Below are positions 42,787-55,779 of a stretch of DNA of 64,000 bases, piece after piece. Positions within the stretch are counted from its first letter, which is position 1. Each line of letters starts with the position of its first letter. The position numbers and the translations under genes were made by a program. This DNA is from Sorex araneus. Lineage: Eukaryota; Chordata; Mammalia; Eulipotyphla; Soricidae. The DNA is taken from NCBI RefSeq assembly GCF_027595985.1, contig NC_073313.1:81074494-81138493 (forward strand), in the 5' to 3' direction. Under the pieces are notes generated by a model, which had not been told where the DNA came from, made no database searches, and saw only the letters and a list, made by a program, of their open reading frames with translations.

Positions 42787-42965
42787 AGGCCACAGAGATA
42801 ATACAGGAGGGAAGGCACTTGCTTTGTACATGGCCAGTCACGGTTCAATCCCCGGCACTACATATAGCTGCCCACACCCCTCCCCTGCAAACTGCCAGGG
42901 GTCGCTCCAGAGGAGAGCCAGGAGTAGGCCCTGAGCACTGCCAGATGTGCCCCACCCCCAGCCCC
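42787..42965 (+). mobile_element. Older short-type SINE
   Basis: 'gccacagagataatacagga' and 'cacggttcaatccccggcac' are visible. Confidence 0.72.
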
Positions 42966-43074
42966 CCGCCACGGTCCCCAACAGTTCCCTGCTCAAGCAT
43001 CATTTCCTTAGGGAGATACCTGAACAGCTGCCTGGGTTAGGTGTTCCTTGTTACACACCCTCACAGCACTTTGC

Positions 43075-43265
43075 AATGGATCCTACTGCACAGTTAGGTA
43101 ACTTGCTTACCATGTAACATAGTTTATAACCGTGTATCTGCACAGTCATCTGGTAAATGTCTTTCCCATTAGACTACTAAGATTCATGAGGTGACAATGT
43201 CTGCCCTGTTCTCTGCTTCTTGCCCAGTTCCTAGCACAATGCCTGGCACAAAGTTAGGAACGAAA
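43075..43265 (+). mobile_element. L2 3' end remnant
   Basis: 'ttagactactaagattcatg', 'ttgcccagttcctagcacaa' and 'tgcctggcaca' are the classical order of the L2 3' end. Confidence 0.8.
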
Positions 43266-43283
43266 CGGTCCAAGTGTACACCC

Positions 43284-43442
43284 AGAGCTGGAGAGACAGT
43301 ACAGTGCCTCACACTTGGCCAAGCCTCGCTCGACCCCCAGCACTGTGTATGTTCCCTTAAGCATCACCAGGAATGATCCCTAAGCAGTCAGGAGTAGCCC
43401 CTTAGCATGCCGGGTGTGGCCCAAACCAGCCACCCCCAACCC
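43284..43442 (+). mobile_element. Older short-type SINE
   Basis: 'gctggagagacagtacagtg' and 'gaatgatccctaagcagtca' are visible. The A-box to B-box distance is shortened. Confidence 0.68.
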
Positions 43443-43640
43443 CCACAGAAAGAATGCTGATGCAGGGAGGAACGATCAGAGGAACATCTCAATGGCCATG
43501 GTCATTTCCTGACAGTCCTCTGGAGTCTGCACTTGACCAAATGCCACCTAACAATGATCAGATATCAGATACACTAATATCTATTTAAGGTTGCTTCATA
43601 CTGACAAGCTTAGGAAGATGGAAAATAGTTATTGTCTTAC

Positions 43641-43774
43641 TTGTAAATCCCTCGTGACATGTTTTCAATGTACTTAGCTTTGTCTTGAACGCCACAGTGG
43701 TAATGGTAAGTCTTGACACAGGCTTTTATTTCACATCCAATAGTAGCACCGGGCTGACTGCAAAGTGTACATTT
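43641..43774 (-). CDS. PHF6: PHF6 exon 9 (residues 279-323, ePHD2 core)
   Basis: Acceptor ...CTTAAACAG; donor AA|GTAAGA. It encodes [20 protein letters not shown] and then [12 protein letters not shown], the cysteine/histidine core of the second extended PHD. Visible metal ligands include Cys280, Cys283, Cys292, Cys297, His302 (or His304) and Cys305. The exon is 134 bp, starts in phase 0 and ends two bases into Lys323. Length and phase are the same as for exon 4, its counterpart in the first ePHD. Confidence 0.98.
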
Positions 43775-44596
43775 CTGTTTAAGGGAAGAGAGAATCATCT
43801 TAAGCAGTATTTCAAGTCAATGTCAGCTGACTGATACTACTTTTAGCTGTATTTCAGCCAAACATTTACAGTTGACAAAGAAAACTGCCGGTTTTCCATT
43901 GAAAAAGAGTGCTGGATAACATAACTACTATATTGCAATTCAAAACGTATTTGGATAAACTTTCAAAAATCGCCCTTCCCCACTGCTTTCATTACTCAAC
44001 TGTAATAACAATCGGGTACCTGACATATAAACATTCCTGAACACTGCAATAGTGCCGAACACACACAAAAGAATATTCCATCTTTTACTGGTTGACTACT
44101 GTTCTGCGTCTAGCTCCTTTTCTATTGTGACTGGGGAAAGAATGAAAAGACAGGAAAGCAATTCTCTCCCAAAAAGAGATTGCAACTGAGCAGGTGAAAG
44201 GGCAAAGAGAGGCAGAATACAGAGGCAGAAACCTTTTCAAGACTTTCCAATTTGCTCCAGATTCACTTCGCCTGACAACAAAAATGGTTTGAGATTGAAA
44301 AGTGATTGCTGACCGGCAGGGTTTCATAGTCAAGTCGAAGTCTGAGCAATGCTTATTTAAACAGACAGAGCTTCTCAGCCTTTGCTCCAGGGAGGAGGAA
44401 ATCGTAAACAGCTCGCAACTGTACTGAAATCCAGATGCCCTCTGATTTTTGGAGGGATGAGGTGGCATCTTGAAGCACTACACTTCTTTGAGGCACCCTG
44501 GGAGCAAGTGCTAGGTTAGTGCTGACCCTAGCATTGAACAGTGCGAAAACAAATGAATGCATCAAGAGAACCTACCTGGGCAACTGGATCCAGAGA

Positions 44597-44727
44597 TTTG
44601 GGGTGGGGGGTGGTTTTTGGGTCTATACCTGGTGATTCCCAGGAATTCCTACTGGACCGGGGATCTAACCTGGGATGACCACATTCAATGCAAATGCCCT
44701 GCATACTGTACTATCACTCCGGCCCCT
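44597..44727 (-). mobile_element. Short-type SINE, shortened
   Basis: 'tgggtctatacctggtgatt' to 'tatcactccggcccc', with the middle of the body deleted. Confidence 0.72.
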
Positions 44728-45299
44728 ATCCACAGAATTTTAAATTGTCATCTTAAGTCACCCACTAGGATGTCAGTCCTGCGATACTATGGGGGAGTGA
44801 TACTCTCCTGCTTTTGAGTACTGTGCTTCGTCTTAAAAGGAAGAGTCCCTTTCCAGAGAGCAATCAAAGTCTCAATGACCTGAACGGATTCATATGGGAG
44901 AGATAACAAAGATCTTTGTCTCTTAAAAAAACTGCCATTCCACAGAGCCACTGTTCGTGGCCCCAGACAAACAGCATCAGTGTATGAAAGCACTAGATCA
45001 GGGTTCCCAAGTGGGCACACCCTTGGGAGTGATTCCCATTTGTTCACCTGAAGGGGTGAGACTTCCAGGGAGGTCACCGAGTATTTGTCTGAAAAGGGGG
45101 TGGGAGGCCCACTCAGTCTGGCAAATTGTGCTAGATGAAAGACTAACAGGGAACCGAGTTAACATCAGACTCAGCACCTGAATCCAAGGATCAGCCATTA
45201 CACCCTGTTTTGTGTCTTACACTATGGAACCACCTGTGAAATATTCTTAGCACTCCTTCCCCTATCCCAGCCAAATGGTGAAGCTGAACTTAATCAGGT

Positions 45300-45464
45300 C
45301 TTTTTTTTTCTTTTCTTTTTGAGTCACACCCGGCAATGCACAGGGGTTACTCCTGGCTCTGCAGTCAGGAATTACTCCTGGTGGTGCTTGGGGGACAATA
45401 TGGGATGCTGGGAATCGAACCCAGGTCGGCTGTGTGCAAGGAAAATGCCCTGCCCACTCCAGCC
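45300..45464 (-). mobile_element. Young short-type SINE
   Basis: 'ctgaac(t/c)taatca' flanks both ends. The A-box end has lost about 12 bases. Confidence 0.87.
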
Positions 45465-46577
45465 CTGAACCTAATCATCTTAACCGCTAACTTGTGCCTT
45501 AAAGAAAAAATCTAGCAGACTAGGGGAATAGTTAAATGCCATTGTGAAAAAAAAGCCAAAAGTAAACATTCTATAGGGCAAGCCACTCATTTCTCTTCAG
45601 TAAACCCATGGCACACAACAGAACAAAAAACAGAAATAACAAAGACAGGAAGAAGAGAGTGCCCTCCGTGACTCTAAGGGGTACATACCCCCGCCAACTG
45701 CAATGTGTTATCCTCCCCCAGATTCTGAGTCACAGCACTGAAAAAGCTTGTTGAGACAGTTGGGAAACTACAAATACAAATACAAAGTGGGTGGTAAAGG
45801 ACACTGCAGACTGGCTTCATTATTAAGGCGAAATCATATGTGATTGGAAACAAAATGGCCAATTCTGAAGAGATACACACTGAAATACATGGAGATGAAA
45901 TGTGATGAAGTCTCAGCACTGCTTGAATATACTTCAAGCAGCAAGAATAAGGGGCACAGGTGGGACAAGGGCTGCAAATTCTCAATAACCGATGAGCCAA
46001 GATGATGGACAGATTAAGTATTACTAGCTTTTCTAATTTTGGTATGCTTGCAAATTTCACAACATTTAAAAAAAATCAAATCATTTCTAGAGACAACTGC
46101 TGTCTTGAAAAAAATATTTGCATTCCATTGACATTTTCTAATACTGACAAACTGGAAAAGAATCAGTGATCCAAAGCGATGCCATTATTTATTAAACCTA
46201 TGTATCAGCGATGCAGTGTGTTTAAAAACAGGCCACTTAGGCACATCTTTATAAGGGAAACCTTAACACTATGATAGACATTTTCAGAAGCAGAATTGTC
46301 AATTTGTGTGTTAACTGCACAGGTTTGAGAAAAATATGTTCCTTTTATAAAAAACGGAGCAACAATATGGGAGGGTTCTCAATGCTCTAATCAGGGTATG
46401 GAATTTTTCTTTTAAGCAAGCTTAAACAATATGAAAATTTAAACTTAATGTGTATAGCATTCGCATTGATTTTTTAAAAAGCCTCAATGGCGCTGAAGTG
46501 TAAAACAGTATGATTCTCTCAAATAATAAAGTGACAGAGAAAGACAGGTTAATCTTCAGCAACATCAACCTCATTTT

Positions 46578-46716
46578 GTTTTGCTTTGGGGCCACACATG
46601 GCTATGTTCAGGGCTTACTCCTGGTCCACTCAGGAATCAGTCCTGGTGGTGATGGGGAGAACCCAGGTCAGCTGCAAGCAAGGCAAGAGCCCTACCTGCT
46701 GGAAGATCAGTTTGGC
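46578..46716 (-). mobile_element. Old short-type SINE
   Basis: 'gccacacatggctatgttca' and 'ggtcagctgcaagcaaggca' are visible. Confidence 0.65.
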
Positions 46717-46828
46717 CCAACATCGGCATCTTTTCTCACAACTGAGTCAACTACACATACACTGTAACACATGAACTACCGTAGAGACTTTGTGATGACT
46801 GGATAAACTGAGAGATGTTCAAAGATTA

Positions 46829-46987
<159 letters not shown>

Positions 46988-47139
46988 CTAGAGAAGAAAA
47001 ATGCAGGTACATTAAATAGTCAGAATCCTTGTCATAAAAAGATTAAATGACTTAATAACAAATGTTCTGTATTACTCGAATATCCCGAAAAATTGACTTT
47101 CTTAATAATCAAGTACTGACTGAAATATTTTAAGGGGCT

Positions 47140-47434
47140 GTGGCTTTTTGGGTCACACAGGTCACTCAGGAGACCATATATGATGCCGGGGATCAAACCA
47201 GAGCTGGCTGTGTGGAAGGCCAGCAACTGAAACCCTGAACTATATCCCCAGGCCCTTTTCTGGTTTGGGGTCACACCCAGTGGTGTTCAGGAATTACTCC
47301 TGGCTCTGCACTCAGGAGTTACTCCAGACAGGGCTTGGAGGATCATATGTGGATGCTGGGGATTGAACCTGGGTCGGCGGCATGCAAAGCAAGTGTACTA
47401 TTGTAAGAGGGGTACCCTACACTATCTCTTAGAC
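47140..47434 (-). mobile_element. Two short-type SINEs
   Basis: 47140-47253 has a large body deletion. 47258-47434 is nearly full length with an extra 20 bases near the head. Confidence 0.68.
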
Positions 47435-47606
47435 CCAAGCCGATATTTTTAAACCTCCAGTTTATGCCATAGGTGTGAAAGAGGTTTTTCACTTCATACT
47501 ATTGCTGAAACCTTAACATTTACCTAGATTGGGGACTAGATTTGGGGTCAGAAAATATATCATTTGTAGTTGTAAAAAAGTAAAAATGTGTCAGATTTGT
47601 TTATGG

Positions 47607-47850
47607 GAGCTGAAGCAATAGCACAACAGGTAGGACATTTGCCCTGCATGTGGCCGACCCGGGTTTGATTCATCCATCACTCTCGGAGAGCCCAGCAAGC
47701 TACCAAGAGTATCCCGCCTGCACAGCAAGCTACCCGTGGCATATTCGAAATGCCAAAAACAGTATCAACAGGTCTCACAGTGGAGACATTACTGGTGCCT
47801 GCTTGAGCAAATCGATGAACAATGGGATGACAGGGTGACGGTGCTACATT
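47607..47850 (+). mobile_element. Full-length long-type SINE
   Basis: 'atttgtttatgg' flanks both ends. Head and second body are complete. Confidence 0.92.
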
Positions 47851-47982
47851 TGTTTATGGACAAAATGGTTGACACGTTAATGCCATTGCTGCAATTTTTG
47901 TTAACAAAGCCACTTTCAAACATGAGCCACCCATGGTGTGCACTGCGGTATTGTGTTAAAACAGAAACAAAAAGCCTTGGGT

Positions 47983-48158
47983 TGTTTTTTTTCGGTTTGG
48001 TTTGTGGCCATACCTGGCACTACTCAGGGCTTCCTTCTGGCTCTGTGCTCAGGGATTGCCCCTAGAGGGCTCGGGGGACCCTATGGAGTATCAGGGATTG
48101 AACCCAGCTCGGCTGCCTGCAAGGCAAGCGTCCAACCCACTGTACTATTGCTCTGGCC
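47983..48158 (-). mobile_element. Short-type SINE
   Basis: 'ccttggg' flanks both ends. The body is diverged. Confidence 0.78.
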
Positions 48159-48194
48159 CCAAACCTTGGGGTTTATAAGCAAATAAAGAGTGGA

Positions 48195-48345
48195 GGGGGG
48201 CGGTGCATGAGATAGCACAGGGTAAAGGGTCATGCCGTGCATGTGGCCAACCTGGTTTGAACCTTGGGCACCGCATGTCCCCCTCCCTCTCCAGCACTAA
48301 AGGGCATTGCCCTTGAGTGCCACTAGGCTGGCCTGGGTAATCCCC
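48195..48345 (+). mobile_element. Old short-type SINE
   Basis: 'gagatagcacagggtaaagg' and 'gccaacctggtttgaacctt' are visible. It ends about 70 bp from exon 7. Confidence 0.6.
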
Positions 48346-48356
48346 AGGACCTGTCA

Positions 48357-48590
<234 letters not shown>

Positions 48591-48717
48591 TCAAACTCCA
48601 GGCAAACAAGCCATCGCTGGCCTCCAACTCGGCTACTGCTTCAGAGGATGCGATCCACACGCAAGCCCCATCTCCGCCACCCATTCCTGGTGCCTTGGAC
48701 AGCACGTGACCCACTCA

Positions 48718-48936
<219 letters not shown>

Positions 48937-49009
48937 TTAAATGTAGGAGTACTGCTATTTATTCAACCATTTATTAAGCTGATTGAATTGGGCATGAATT
49001 CCACATTAC

Positions 49010-49425
49010 TTTTTAAAAAAATTTTTTTAAATTGGATATCCATGAGACAGACCATTACAAAGCTGTTCATAGCTGGGTTTTAGTTATACAATGATCCAGC
49101 ACCCATCCCTCCACCAGTGTACATTTCGCACCAATGCCCCCCATTTCCCCACCACCGTCCCCCCCAACCCCCCACCCCCACCCCAGCCTCCCTCTATGGG
49201 AGGCACTTTCCTTCTTGCTCTCTCTTTCCTCTTCCTTTTGTGCATTATGGCTGGCAGTACAGGTGCTAAAAGGTCATGTTTTTTGTTCAGGACATGTGAT
49301 ATTTTTATTGGGACGGTAAGGCTTGAGTAGCTTTTCAATTGGGTGGCCGCTTTGATATCGACACCCCATGTCGATATGACTGCCATGGTTTCTGGAAGTA
49401 CAGGGAGGTGGGGGAGGTAGTACAT
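49010..49425 (-). mobile_element. L1 3' end in intron 5
   Basis: The minus strand carries 'gccagccataatgcacaaaa', 'gtgcctcccatagaggg' and the G-rich segment, then an A/T tail. Same subfamily as 14976-15365. Confidence 0.82.
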
Positions 49426-49978
49426 GGCTCAATCTTAACATGCACAGTAACTCTGGGGTTCTAGGAGCTCCTGGGAATGAAGGCACCTCCAGAAATGAAA
49501 AGAAATGGTTTGGTTTATGTTCAATCTGGCGGTTCGTGTAACTGCCACCCAAACTGCAAAAATTAGACTTCTAACCATTGTAGCTATCTTTTCCTTCACA
49601 TTTAGAATTCTACAGTGTGGTGATCCTTCAGTGTACACAGAATCCTGTACACATTTCCAAAGTCTTACAAGCCCACTTTTAGAATGAGCTCACTTTGGAT
49701 TACTGTTCATTATTATTTGTACCCTAGGTGTCCAAGAGTTTTATCTCTGACTATTAGTGACACCTGAATGTTGAAAATAAACTGAGAATAAAGCACCTGT
49801 ACAGTCCAGTATTGCTGGCACTGACACCATCAGGCTTTAATATCAAAGTCACTTTGAAAGAAGTTGAAGCGAAATCTTCTGTTTTGACATCACACTGAAC
49901 ACATTCCAAGTCACACCAGACAAGTTTCAACTGTGCCGGCACAAACATCAAATGTGTGTATCTTCTAGAAAAGTTTTT
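49426..49978. other. Unique intron 5 stretch
   Basis: About 550 bases with no repeat or coding signal recognised. Confidence 0.5.
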
Positions 49979-50146
49979 CTTTTCTTTTTGGGTCACATCC
50001 GGCAATGCACAGGGGTTACCTCCTGGCTTTGCACTCAGGAATTACTCCTGGCGATGCTCAGGGGACCATATGGGATGCTGGGAATCGAACTTGGGTCAGC
50101 CACGTGCAAGGCAAATGCTCTACAGGCTGTGCTATTGCTCCAGCCC
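49979..50146 (-). mobile_element. Young short-type SINE
   Basis: 'ctagaaaagtt' flanks both ends. Confidence 0.9.
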
Positions 50147-50419
50147 CTAGAAAAGTTCTATTGGACAGCAGTGCACTAGTGCAGGGGAGGTGTAAAAGGC
50201 TAAAAACCACTGATACACAGGATGTGGTAGAAGGTCAGGGTCAAAATATTGAAGAATGCATCTCTAGAACGCTCTTCAAATGAAAGGAAAAATCAAATGA
50301 TCAAACTCAAGAAGTCAACTACAAATGAACCAAGGAGTGGTGCAACTGGACATACTACCAGAGTCAAAGAGGAATTTCTAATATAAGCAGTAGAAAAGCT
50401 GGTTGCAAGTTGCCTACAC

Positions 50420-50490
50420 TTAATTTTTTTAAATTGATGCCACACCTGGTGGTGCTCAGGGGTGGTTATTTATGGTTCTGCATTCAAAAT
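50420..50490 (-). mobile_element. SINE fragment
   Basis: 'gccacacctggtggtgctca' remains. Confidence 0.45.
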
Positions 50491-50679
50491 CATTTTATAA
50501 TGTTTTACTATTGCTTTCACGGTGACATAACAATCTTATTGGAATAAAATTTTTAACACATGTTCGATTCTTGCCATTATGTTTCAGAAAGTATGCATGT
50601 AGTAGTAATGATTAACAACGTTTTAAAATAATTAGCTTTCCTTGAAACAAACATTTTTAAAAATGAATCACCTGCACTG

Positions 50680-50795
50680 GGATTCTTGGTGGTGGAATAT
50701 GAGCACTGGTGAAGGGATGGGTATTCGAGCATTGTATAACTGAGATTTAAACCTGAAAACTTTGTAACTTTGTAACTTTCCACAATAAAAAAAAA
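50680..50795 (+). mobile_element. Very short L1 insertion with 18-bp target duplication
   Basis: 'aaaaatgaatcacctgca' lies on both sides of a 5'-truncated L1 terminus ('gattcttggtggtggaatat' to 'gtaactttccacaata' plus A tail). Confidence 0.87.
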
Positions 50796-50844
50796 ATGAA
50801 TCACCTGCAATAAAACTGCACATGATTACTGAAAAATCACTTCT

Positions 50845-50967
50845 GCAGTGCTCAGGGAACCTTATGGGATGCCGGGAATTGAACCTAGGTCAACCACATG
50901 CAAGGTAAGTGCCTTACCTGGCCACATGCAAAGCAAGTGCATTACCCTCTATACTGTCACCCCAGCC
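50845..50967 (-). mobile_element. SINE with duplicated head segment
   Basis: 'ccacatgcaa(g/a)g(t/c)aagtgc(c/a)tta' occurs twice in a row. Confidence 0.65.
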
Positions 50968-51301
50968 CCCAAGTTGTGTACACTTGAATGAACTAAACAG
51001 TGTGTGGAAACTTTACAGATACATACCCTGGGAAGTTGTAAAGAATTTCTACCATTAATGGGAGGTGTTTCAGTTATTCACCACAAATGTAATTTATGGA
51101 GGCCTACTATATAGAACACAGTAGTTCAAATAGGTATAAATTCTTCACATCCATTTGGGTCAAACTATAGGAAAGTGTTAGGATCAGATCTAATGCCTTC
51201 AGTTTTTTTTTCTTTTACCACTAAGCTATTGACTGCATCAAAGAATCATTCTAGTATACTATGTATGCCATACACAATATTGTTATCTACATAATATTGT
51301 G

Positions 51302-51536
51302 AACTAGAGCGATAGCACAGCAGGTAGGATGTTTGCCTTGCAAGCAGCTGACCTGGGTTTGATTCCTCCGTCTCTTTCAGAGAGCCCGGCAAGCTACCAA
51401 GAGTATCCCACCCGCAGCCTGGCAAGCTACCCATGGCATATTCGGTATGCCAAAAACAGTAATAACAAATCTCACAATGGAGATGTTACTGGTGCCCGCT
51501 CAAGCAAACCGATTAACAATGGGACAACAGTGCTAC
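51302..51536 (+). mobile_element. Full-length long-type SINE
   Basis: 'ctacataata(t/c)tgt' flanks both ends. Confidence 0.92.
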
Positions 51537-52080
51537 ATAATACTGTTATTTACAATGAAACACACAACTAACACTGCAATATCACTACATTACTAAACAG
51601 CTATTAAGAAATTACTCAGTTGATTCCATTATCAGGGCACCATGACTAGTTTTTCACATAGCATATGTATCCTATGTATGGAATCATTCAGTACAAAATG
51701 AGGGAACTTCAAAAGAGATAGTAAAATTTGCAAAGGATAGGCCTTACTACATTAGCACTTTAAACTTCCAAAAGGAAAAGGAAAAGAGACTATGAAAAGA
51801 CAAACAATATACAGGGGGAAAAAGCTACTGTATTTTTGAAAGTAGCCTTGTAGCTACATGTGAGAGCACATAAAATAGTAAGAGCCCAACATCAAAATAA
51901 AGCAAGTAATGCCCAAAACGCAAGTTGTTAATAAACATACATTTAGAAAAATCTGGCTGTTTAAGGATTATGAAGCTATGAAGTCCGTGATTTATTCGCT
52001 TCATCCACTAAAACAGCAGGCTTTCAATAGTTATAAAATGTTCCAATAAACCCAACCCAAATGTGTTATAAATGAAAAGT
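51537..52080. other. Unique intron 5 stretch
   Basis: AT-rich, with no repeat or coding signal recognised. Confidence 0.5.
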
Positions 52081-52800
52081 AGGGGCTGGAGCGATATTAC
52101 AGTGAGCAGGGCACGTCCCTTGCATGTGACTAACATGAGTTGAATCACCAGCAGCCCATATGGTTCCCAGAGCCCCTCCAGGAGTGATCCTTGAGTGGTG
52201 CAAAGCCAGGAGTAAGCCCTGAGCAGCACCCTGAGGACCACTGGGTATGGTCCAAGAACCAAAAAAAAACAAGACAATATAAGAGGATGGAGGGCCAGAG
52301 AGAGAGAGAATACCAGCGTTCGGGTGGTGTTGGGAGAAGCCCACGTAAGGTACTTGCCTTATATGTGGCTGACCTGGGTACAGATGCCCAGAAACACATA
52401 TGGTCCCCCCAAGCACTGCAGGGAGTGATTCCTGAACACAGAGACAAAAGTAAGCCCTGAAGCACTGCCAGGCGTGGCCCCACCACTCCCCAACCGAAAC
52501 ATAACAAAATAAAAAATGTATATAAAAGAAACTCCATAGAAATGTTGCCAGAGAGACAGGACAGAAGGCAATGCCTTGCATGCAGCCAATCAACAGGGCA
52601 TATGGTTCCCTGAGCACTGTGCCAGGAACAGCCTCCCTGAGCACTGTGACAGACCACCCATCCAAAAAGGAAAACGTGGGGGCTGGAGCGACAGTACAGC
52701 GGGAAGGGCACTTGCCTTGCATGTGACTAACCCAAGTTTGATCCCGGGCACCCCATATGGTCCTCTGAGCACTACCGGGTGTGTCCCCCATAACAAAAAC
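52081..52800 (+). mobile_element. Four older short-type SINEs in one orientation
   Basis: Copies at 52081-52269, 52290-52492, 52547-52668 and 52678-52800. The last two lack much of the body. The long minus-strand reading frames across this block are SINE translations. Confidence 0.75.
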
Positions 52801-52888
52801 AGAGCAAGCTGCAACTAAAAAAGAGAAAATGCTGAGACAGACCATGCTTTTAAATAAACAGGATCCATATGAAAATATCAGTTTTCAG

Positions 52889-53067
52889 GGGCTGGAGCGA
52901 TAGCACAGCGGGTAGGGCGTTTGCCTTGCACGCGGCCGACCCGGGTTCGATTCCCAGCATCCCATATGGTCCCCTGAGCACCGCCAGGGGTAATTCCTGA
53001 GTGCAGAGCCAGGAGTGGCCCCTGTGCATTGCCAGGTGTGACCCAAAAAAGCCAAAAATAAAAGAGA
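52889..53067 (+). mobile_element. Near-consensus short-type SINE with 18-bp target duplication
   Basis: 'gaaaatatcagttttcag' flanks both ends. This copy is one of the best representatives of the family, with perfect A and B boxes. Confidence 0.95.
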
Positions 53068-53169
53068 AAATATCAGTTTTCAGTCCCCTAAGTTAATGAT
53101 ACTGCAATAAAATGGAACTGAGAACTGATCCCATGGCTTTCTGGAAGAGTTATCTATTTGATTTTTGTT

Positions 53170-53260
53170 CTGTGGAGCCAGGGGATAGAATACAAGGGAC
53201 CACACATGAAAGGCGGGTGCTCCGCCACTGAGCCACATCCCCAGTAAGTACCTTTAAAAC
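53170..53260 (-). mobile_element. tRNA-Ala-like (ID-like) SINE
   Basis: The minus strand reads 'actggggatgtggctcagtg' and 'gcggagcacccgcctttcat', the clearest tRNA-Ala-like head in the window. Confidence 0.65.
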
Positions 53261-53547
53261 CTAAAGATTGTCACTATAAATCAACAGCTGTTAAATAGTG
53301 GTTAAGACACATTATCTGGCAATAGACATTATCAACAGAAGAGAAATGCAAGGTTGAAAACAGATCACACACATCTGGGAATTTAGAGTAACAGCAATGC
53401 TTCAAAGGCAGGAGGTAAGACATGTTGTCACAATAGGCTGTCATTTTTTAAAAATGACTCCTTTTCTTATTTTGTATTAAGATATGAAATTGGTGCAAAA
53501 TCAAAATAAAAAATAACGAGCTACAAATGGTATTAGGAGAAAACAGA

Positions 53548-53712
53548 AGGGCTGGAGAGGGTGCAGCAGGAAGGCGCTTGCCTTGCATACAGCCAACCTG
53601 TGTTCAATCCTCAGCATCCCATATGGTCTCCCTGAACCCATCAGAAGAGATTCCTAAGTGCAGAGACAGGAGTAACTCTTGAGCACCACTGGGGTGCTCA
53701 GGCCCCCAAGCA
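53548..53712 (+). mobile_element. Older short-type SINE
   Basis: 'gccaacctgtgttcaatcct' B-box relic and full body. Confidence 0.72.
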
Positions 53713-53749
53713 AATAACAATTTTTTTAAAAAAAACAGATGCTTTTAAT

Positions 53750-54117
53750 GTTTGTTTTTTGTGCCAATACCTGGTGGTGCTCGGGACTTACTCCTGGCTC
53801 CCACTCAGGGGGCCATCAGGAAGCCAGGGATCAAACCCAGGTCGGTGGCGTGCAAGGAAAGTGCCCTACCCACTGTATTACTGCTCCGTCCCCAGACGTT
53901 TTTAATAATCTTGAGGTTTTATACTACAGAAACTCTAAGTGAAAAAGACTGAGAGATTGAACTAAAAATTACAATAGGGGGGTTTGTCCCATCTGGCAGT
54001 ATTCAGGGGCTACTCCAGGGCTCACTGCTCAGGAGGCCATGCAGTGCTGGAGACTGAATCTAGGGGTCCAACGTGCAAAGCATGTGCCCCAACTCACTGA
54101 GCTATCTCTCCAGCCCC
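53750..54117 (-). mobile_element. Two older short-type SINEs
   Basis: 53750-53893 ends 'ttactgctccgtcccc'. 53978-54117 ends 'tatctctccagccccc'. Confidence 0.7.
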
Positions 54118-54239
54118 CAAACTACAAACTTTCATATGGCAAAGACACCATAAATTAAGAGACAAAGGATGAACTGGAAACTCATTGTGTTCAGTGACAA
54201 TATTTACAATACCAAAAGCATTATACATCTGAAAGGGTC

Positions 54240-54400
54240 TTTTGGGGGGGCAGGATGGGGAGGGGGTGGGTCACAGCTGGTAGTCCTTGGGGGCTATTCC
54301 CAGCTCTATGCTTGGGCATTATTTTGGTAGTACCAAGGCGGCCATGCAGTGCTAGGAATCAAACTGAGCCTGGCACATGCAAAACACTCTCTCCGGCCCC
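54240..54400 (-). mobile_element. Old short-type SINE
   Basis: 'ggaatcaaactgagcctggc' and 'ctctctccggcccc' are visible. Confidence 0.58.
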
Positions 54401-54659
54401 TCAAATCAATTTTTAAAAGACAAGCCTCAAGAGAGAAAAAAATGGCAATTTGCTAAAGAAATAGAAATGGCTGTAAAAACATGACCAGAAGGCCAAACTT
54501 ACTAGCGATAAGATAAATGGGACTTAAATGAGAAAAAGGGATGGCAAAAATTAAAGACTTGAAAATACCCATGCAGAGCAGAATACTTGTGTACACTGAT
54601 GATGGAAGTATAAGGTTCAAGTGCCAGAACTAATTCCCACTGTTATTTCTCTCGTTCAC

Positions 54660-54788
54660 TGGTGTTGGGCCATGCCTGCAATGCTGGCTGGGGGCTACTT
54701 TTGGTGGTTTGGGGGCAGCAAGCAGTGCCAGGGATGGAAACTGGGCCCCCTGCAGGCAATCAGCACTTTGACCTATCTCTCTCATCCC
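54660..54788 (-). mobile_element. Degraded SINE
   Basis: 'gccatgcctgcaatgctgg' and 'gccagggatggaaactgggc' are visible. Confidence 0.45.
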
Positions 54789-54865
54789 ATACTCCCAATG
54801 TTAAATGCACAGATCCTTTAACCTGGCCAGCCCATTTCCAGAACTTTCTCTCACAGAATCACTCG

Positions 54866-54867
<2 letters not shown>

Positions 54868-54898
<31 letters not shown>
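54868..54898 (+). repeat. (CA)n microsatellite
   Basis: About 14 CA units. Confidence 0.95.
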
Positions 54899-54899
<1 letters not shown>

Positions 54900-54967
54900 T
54901 ATGTACAAGGAAGAGCAACACAGTTTTCTTTATATTCATGGAAAAAAACCATAAGTGTAACTGACTT

Positions 54968-55128
54968 GGGAGGGGTGGCGCTGCGGTCACTCCCAACCGT
55001 GCTCAAGACTTACTCCTGGCTCTGTGCTCGGGGATCACACCTGCTGGTGCTCAAGGGACTATCCACACGGTGTTGGTGGGGATAGAACCCAAGGCAAAGG
55101 CCCAACCCACTACACAATCTCTCTGGCC
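54968..55128 (-). mobile_element. Old short-type SINE
   Basis: 'gtgctcaagacttactcctg' and 'ggggatagaacccaaggc' are visible. Confidence 0.62.
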
Positions 55129-55279
55129 CATTAATTGTTTCGTTCATTTAAGAAATTCAACCACAAAAGTTTAGAACTAAATAAATGAATCCATGGTGAC
55201 GCACACTAACTAGGCCCTCAACTGAATCTGGAAACTTTTTATTTGCTGGGGCAAACTTCTCCCAGCCTGCACAACTATT

Positions 55280-55450
55280 CTTTTTTTTTTCTTTTTGGGT
55301 CACACCCGGCGATGCACAGGGGTTACTCCTGGCTTTGCACTCAGGATTACTCCTGGCGGTGCTCAGGGGACCATATGGGATGCTGGGATTGAACCCCGGT
55401 CGGCTGCATGCAAGGCAAATGCCCTACCCGCTGTGCTATTGCTCCAGCCC
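55280..55450 (-). mobile_element. Young short-type SINE
   Basis: 'ctgcacaactattct' flanks both ends. Confidence 0.92.
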
Positions 55451-55561
55451 CTGCACAACTATTCTTAAAAACCTTCTCCTTCATGTCGGGCCCTAAATTC
55501 TTCCTCATAGTGAAAAACAGATCACACACATACCCAAACCGCCTCTCTCCATTCTTCCCTC

Positions 55562-55704
55562 TTTTTTGGGGGGAGGCACACCTGCTGGTGCACAGGGATC
55601 ACTCCTGGCAGTGCCCAGAGGACCATTTGGGATGCTGGGGATCAAACCTGGGTCAGTCACGCATGCAAGGTAAGCACCTTACTCACTGTATTATCTCTCA
55701 GGCC
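55562..55704 (-). mobile_element. Older short-type SINE
   Basis: 'ggcacacctgctggtgcaca' and 'gggatcaaacctgggtcag' are visible. Confidence 0.7.
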
Positions 55705-55779
55705 CGGTCTCCTTTAAACAGAATTATCCTGTAACAGGGCAATAACTCTGCTTATGCAAGGGCTCCCCATCTACACCTC

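Noticed and set aside
52066-52845. 259-residue minus-strand open frame
   Set aside because: It runs through four tandem SINE copies and gives the same GLRPYGVPGIEPG-type peptide seen at dozens of SINEs.
52889-53067. Possible functional tRNA gene (perfect A and B boxes)
   Set aside because: No cloverleaf acceptor stem or anticodon arm closes, and the copy has a SINE body, A tail and target duplication.
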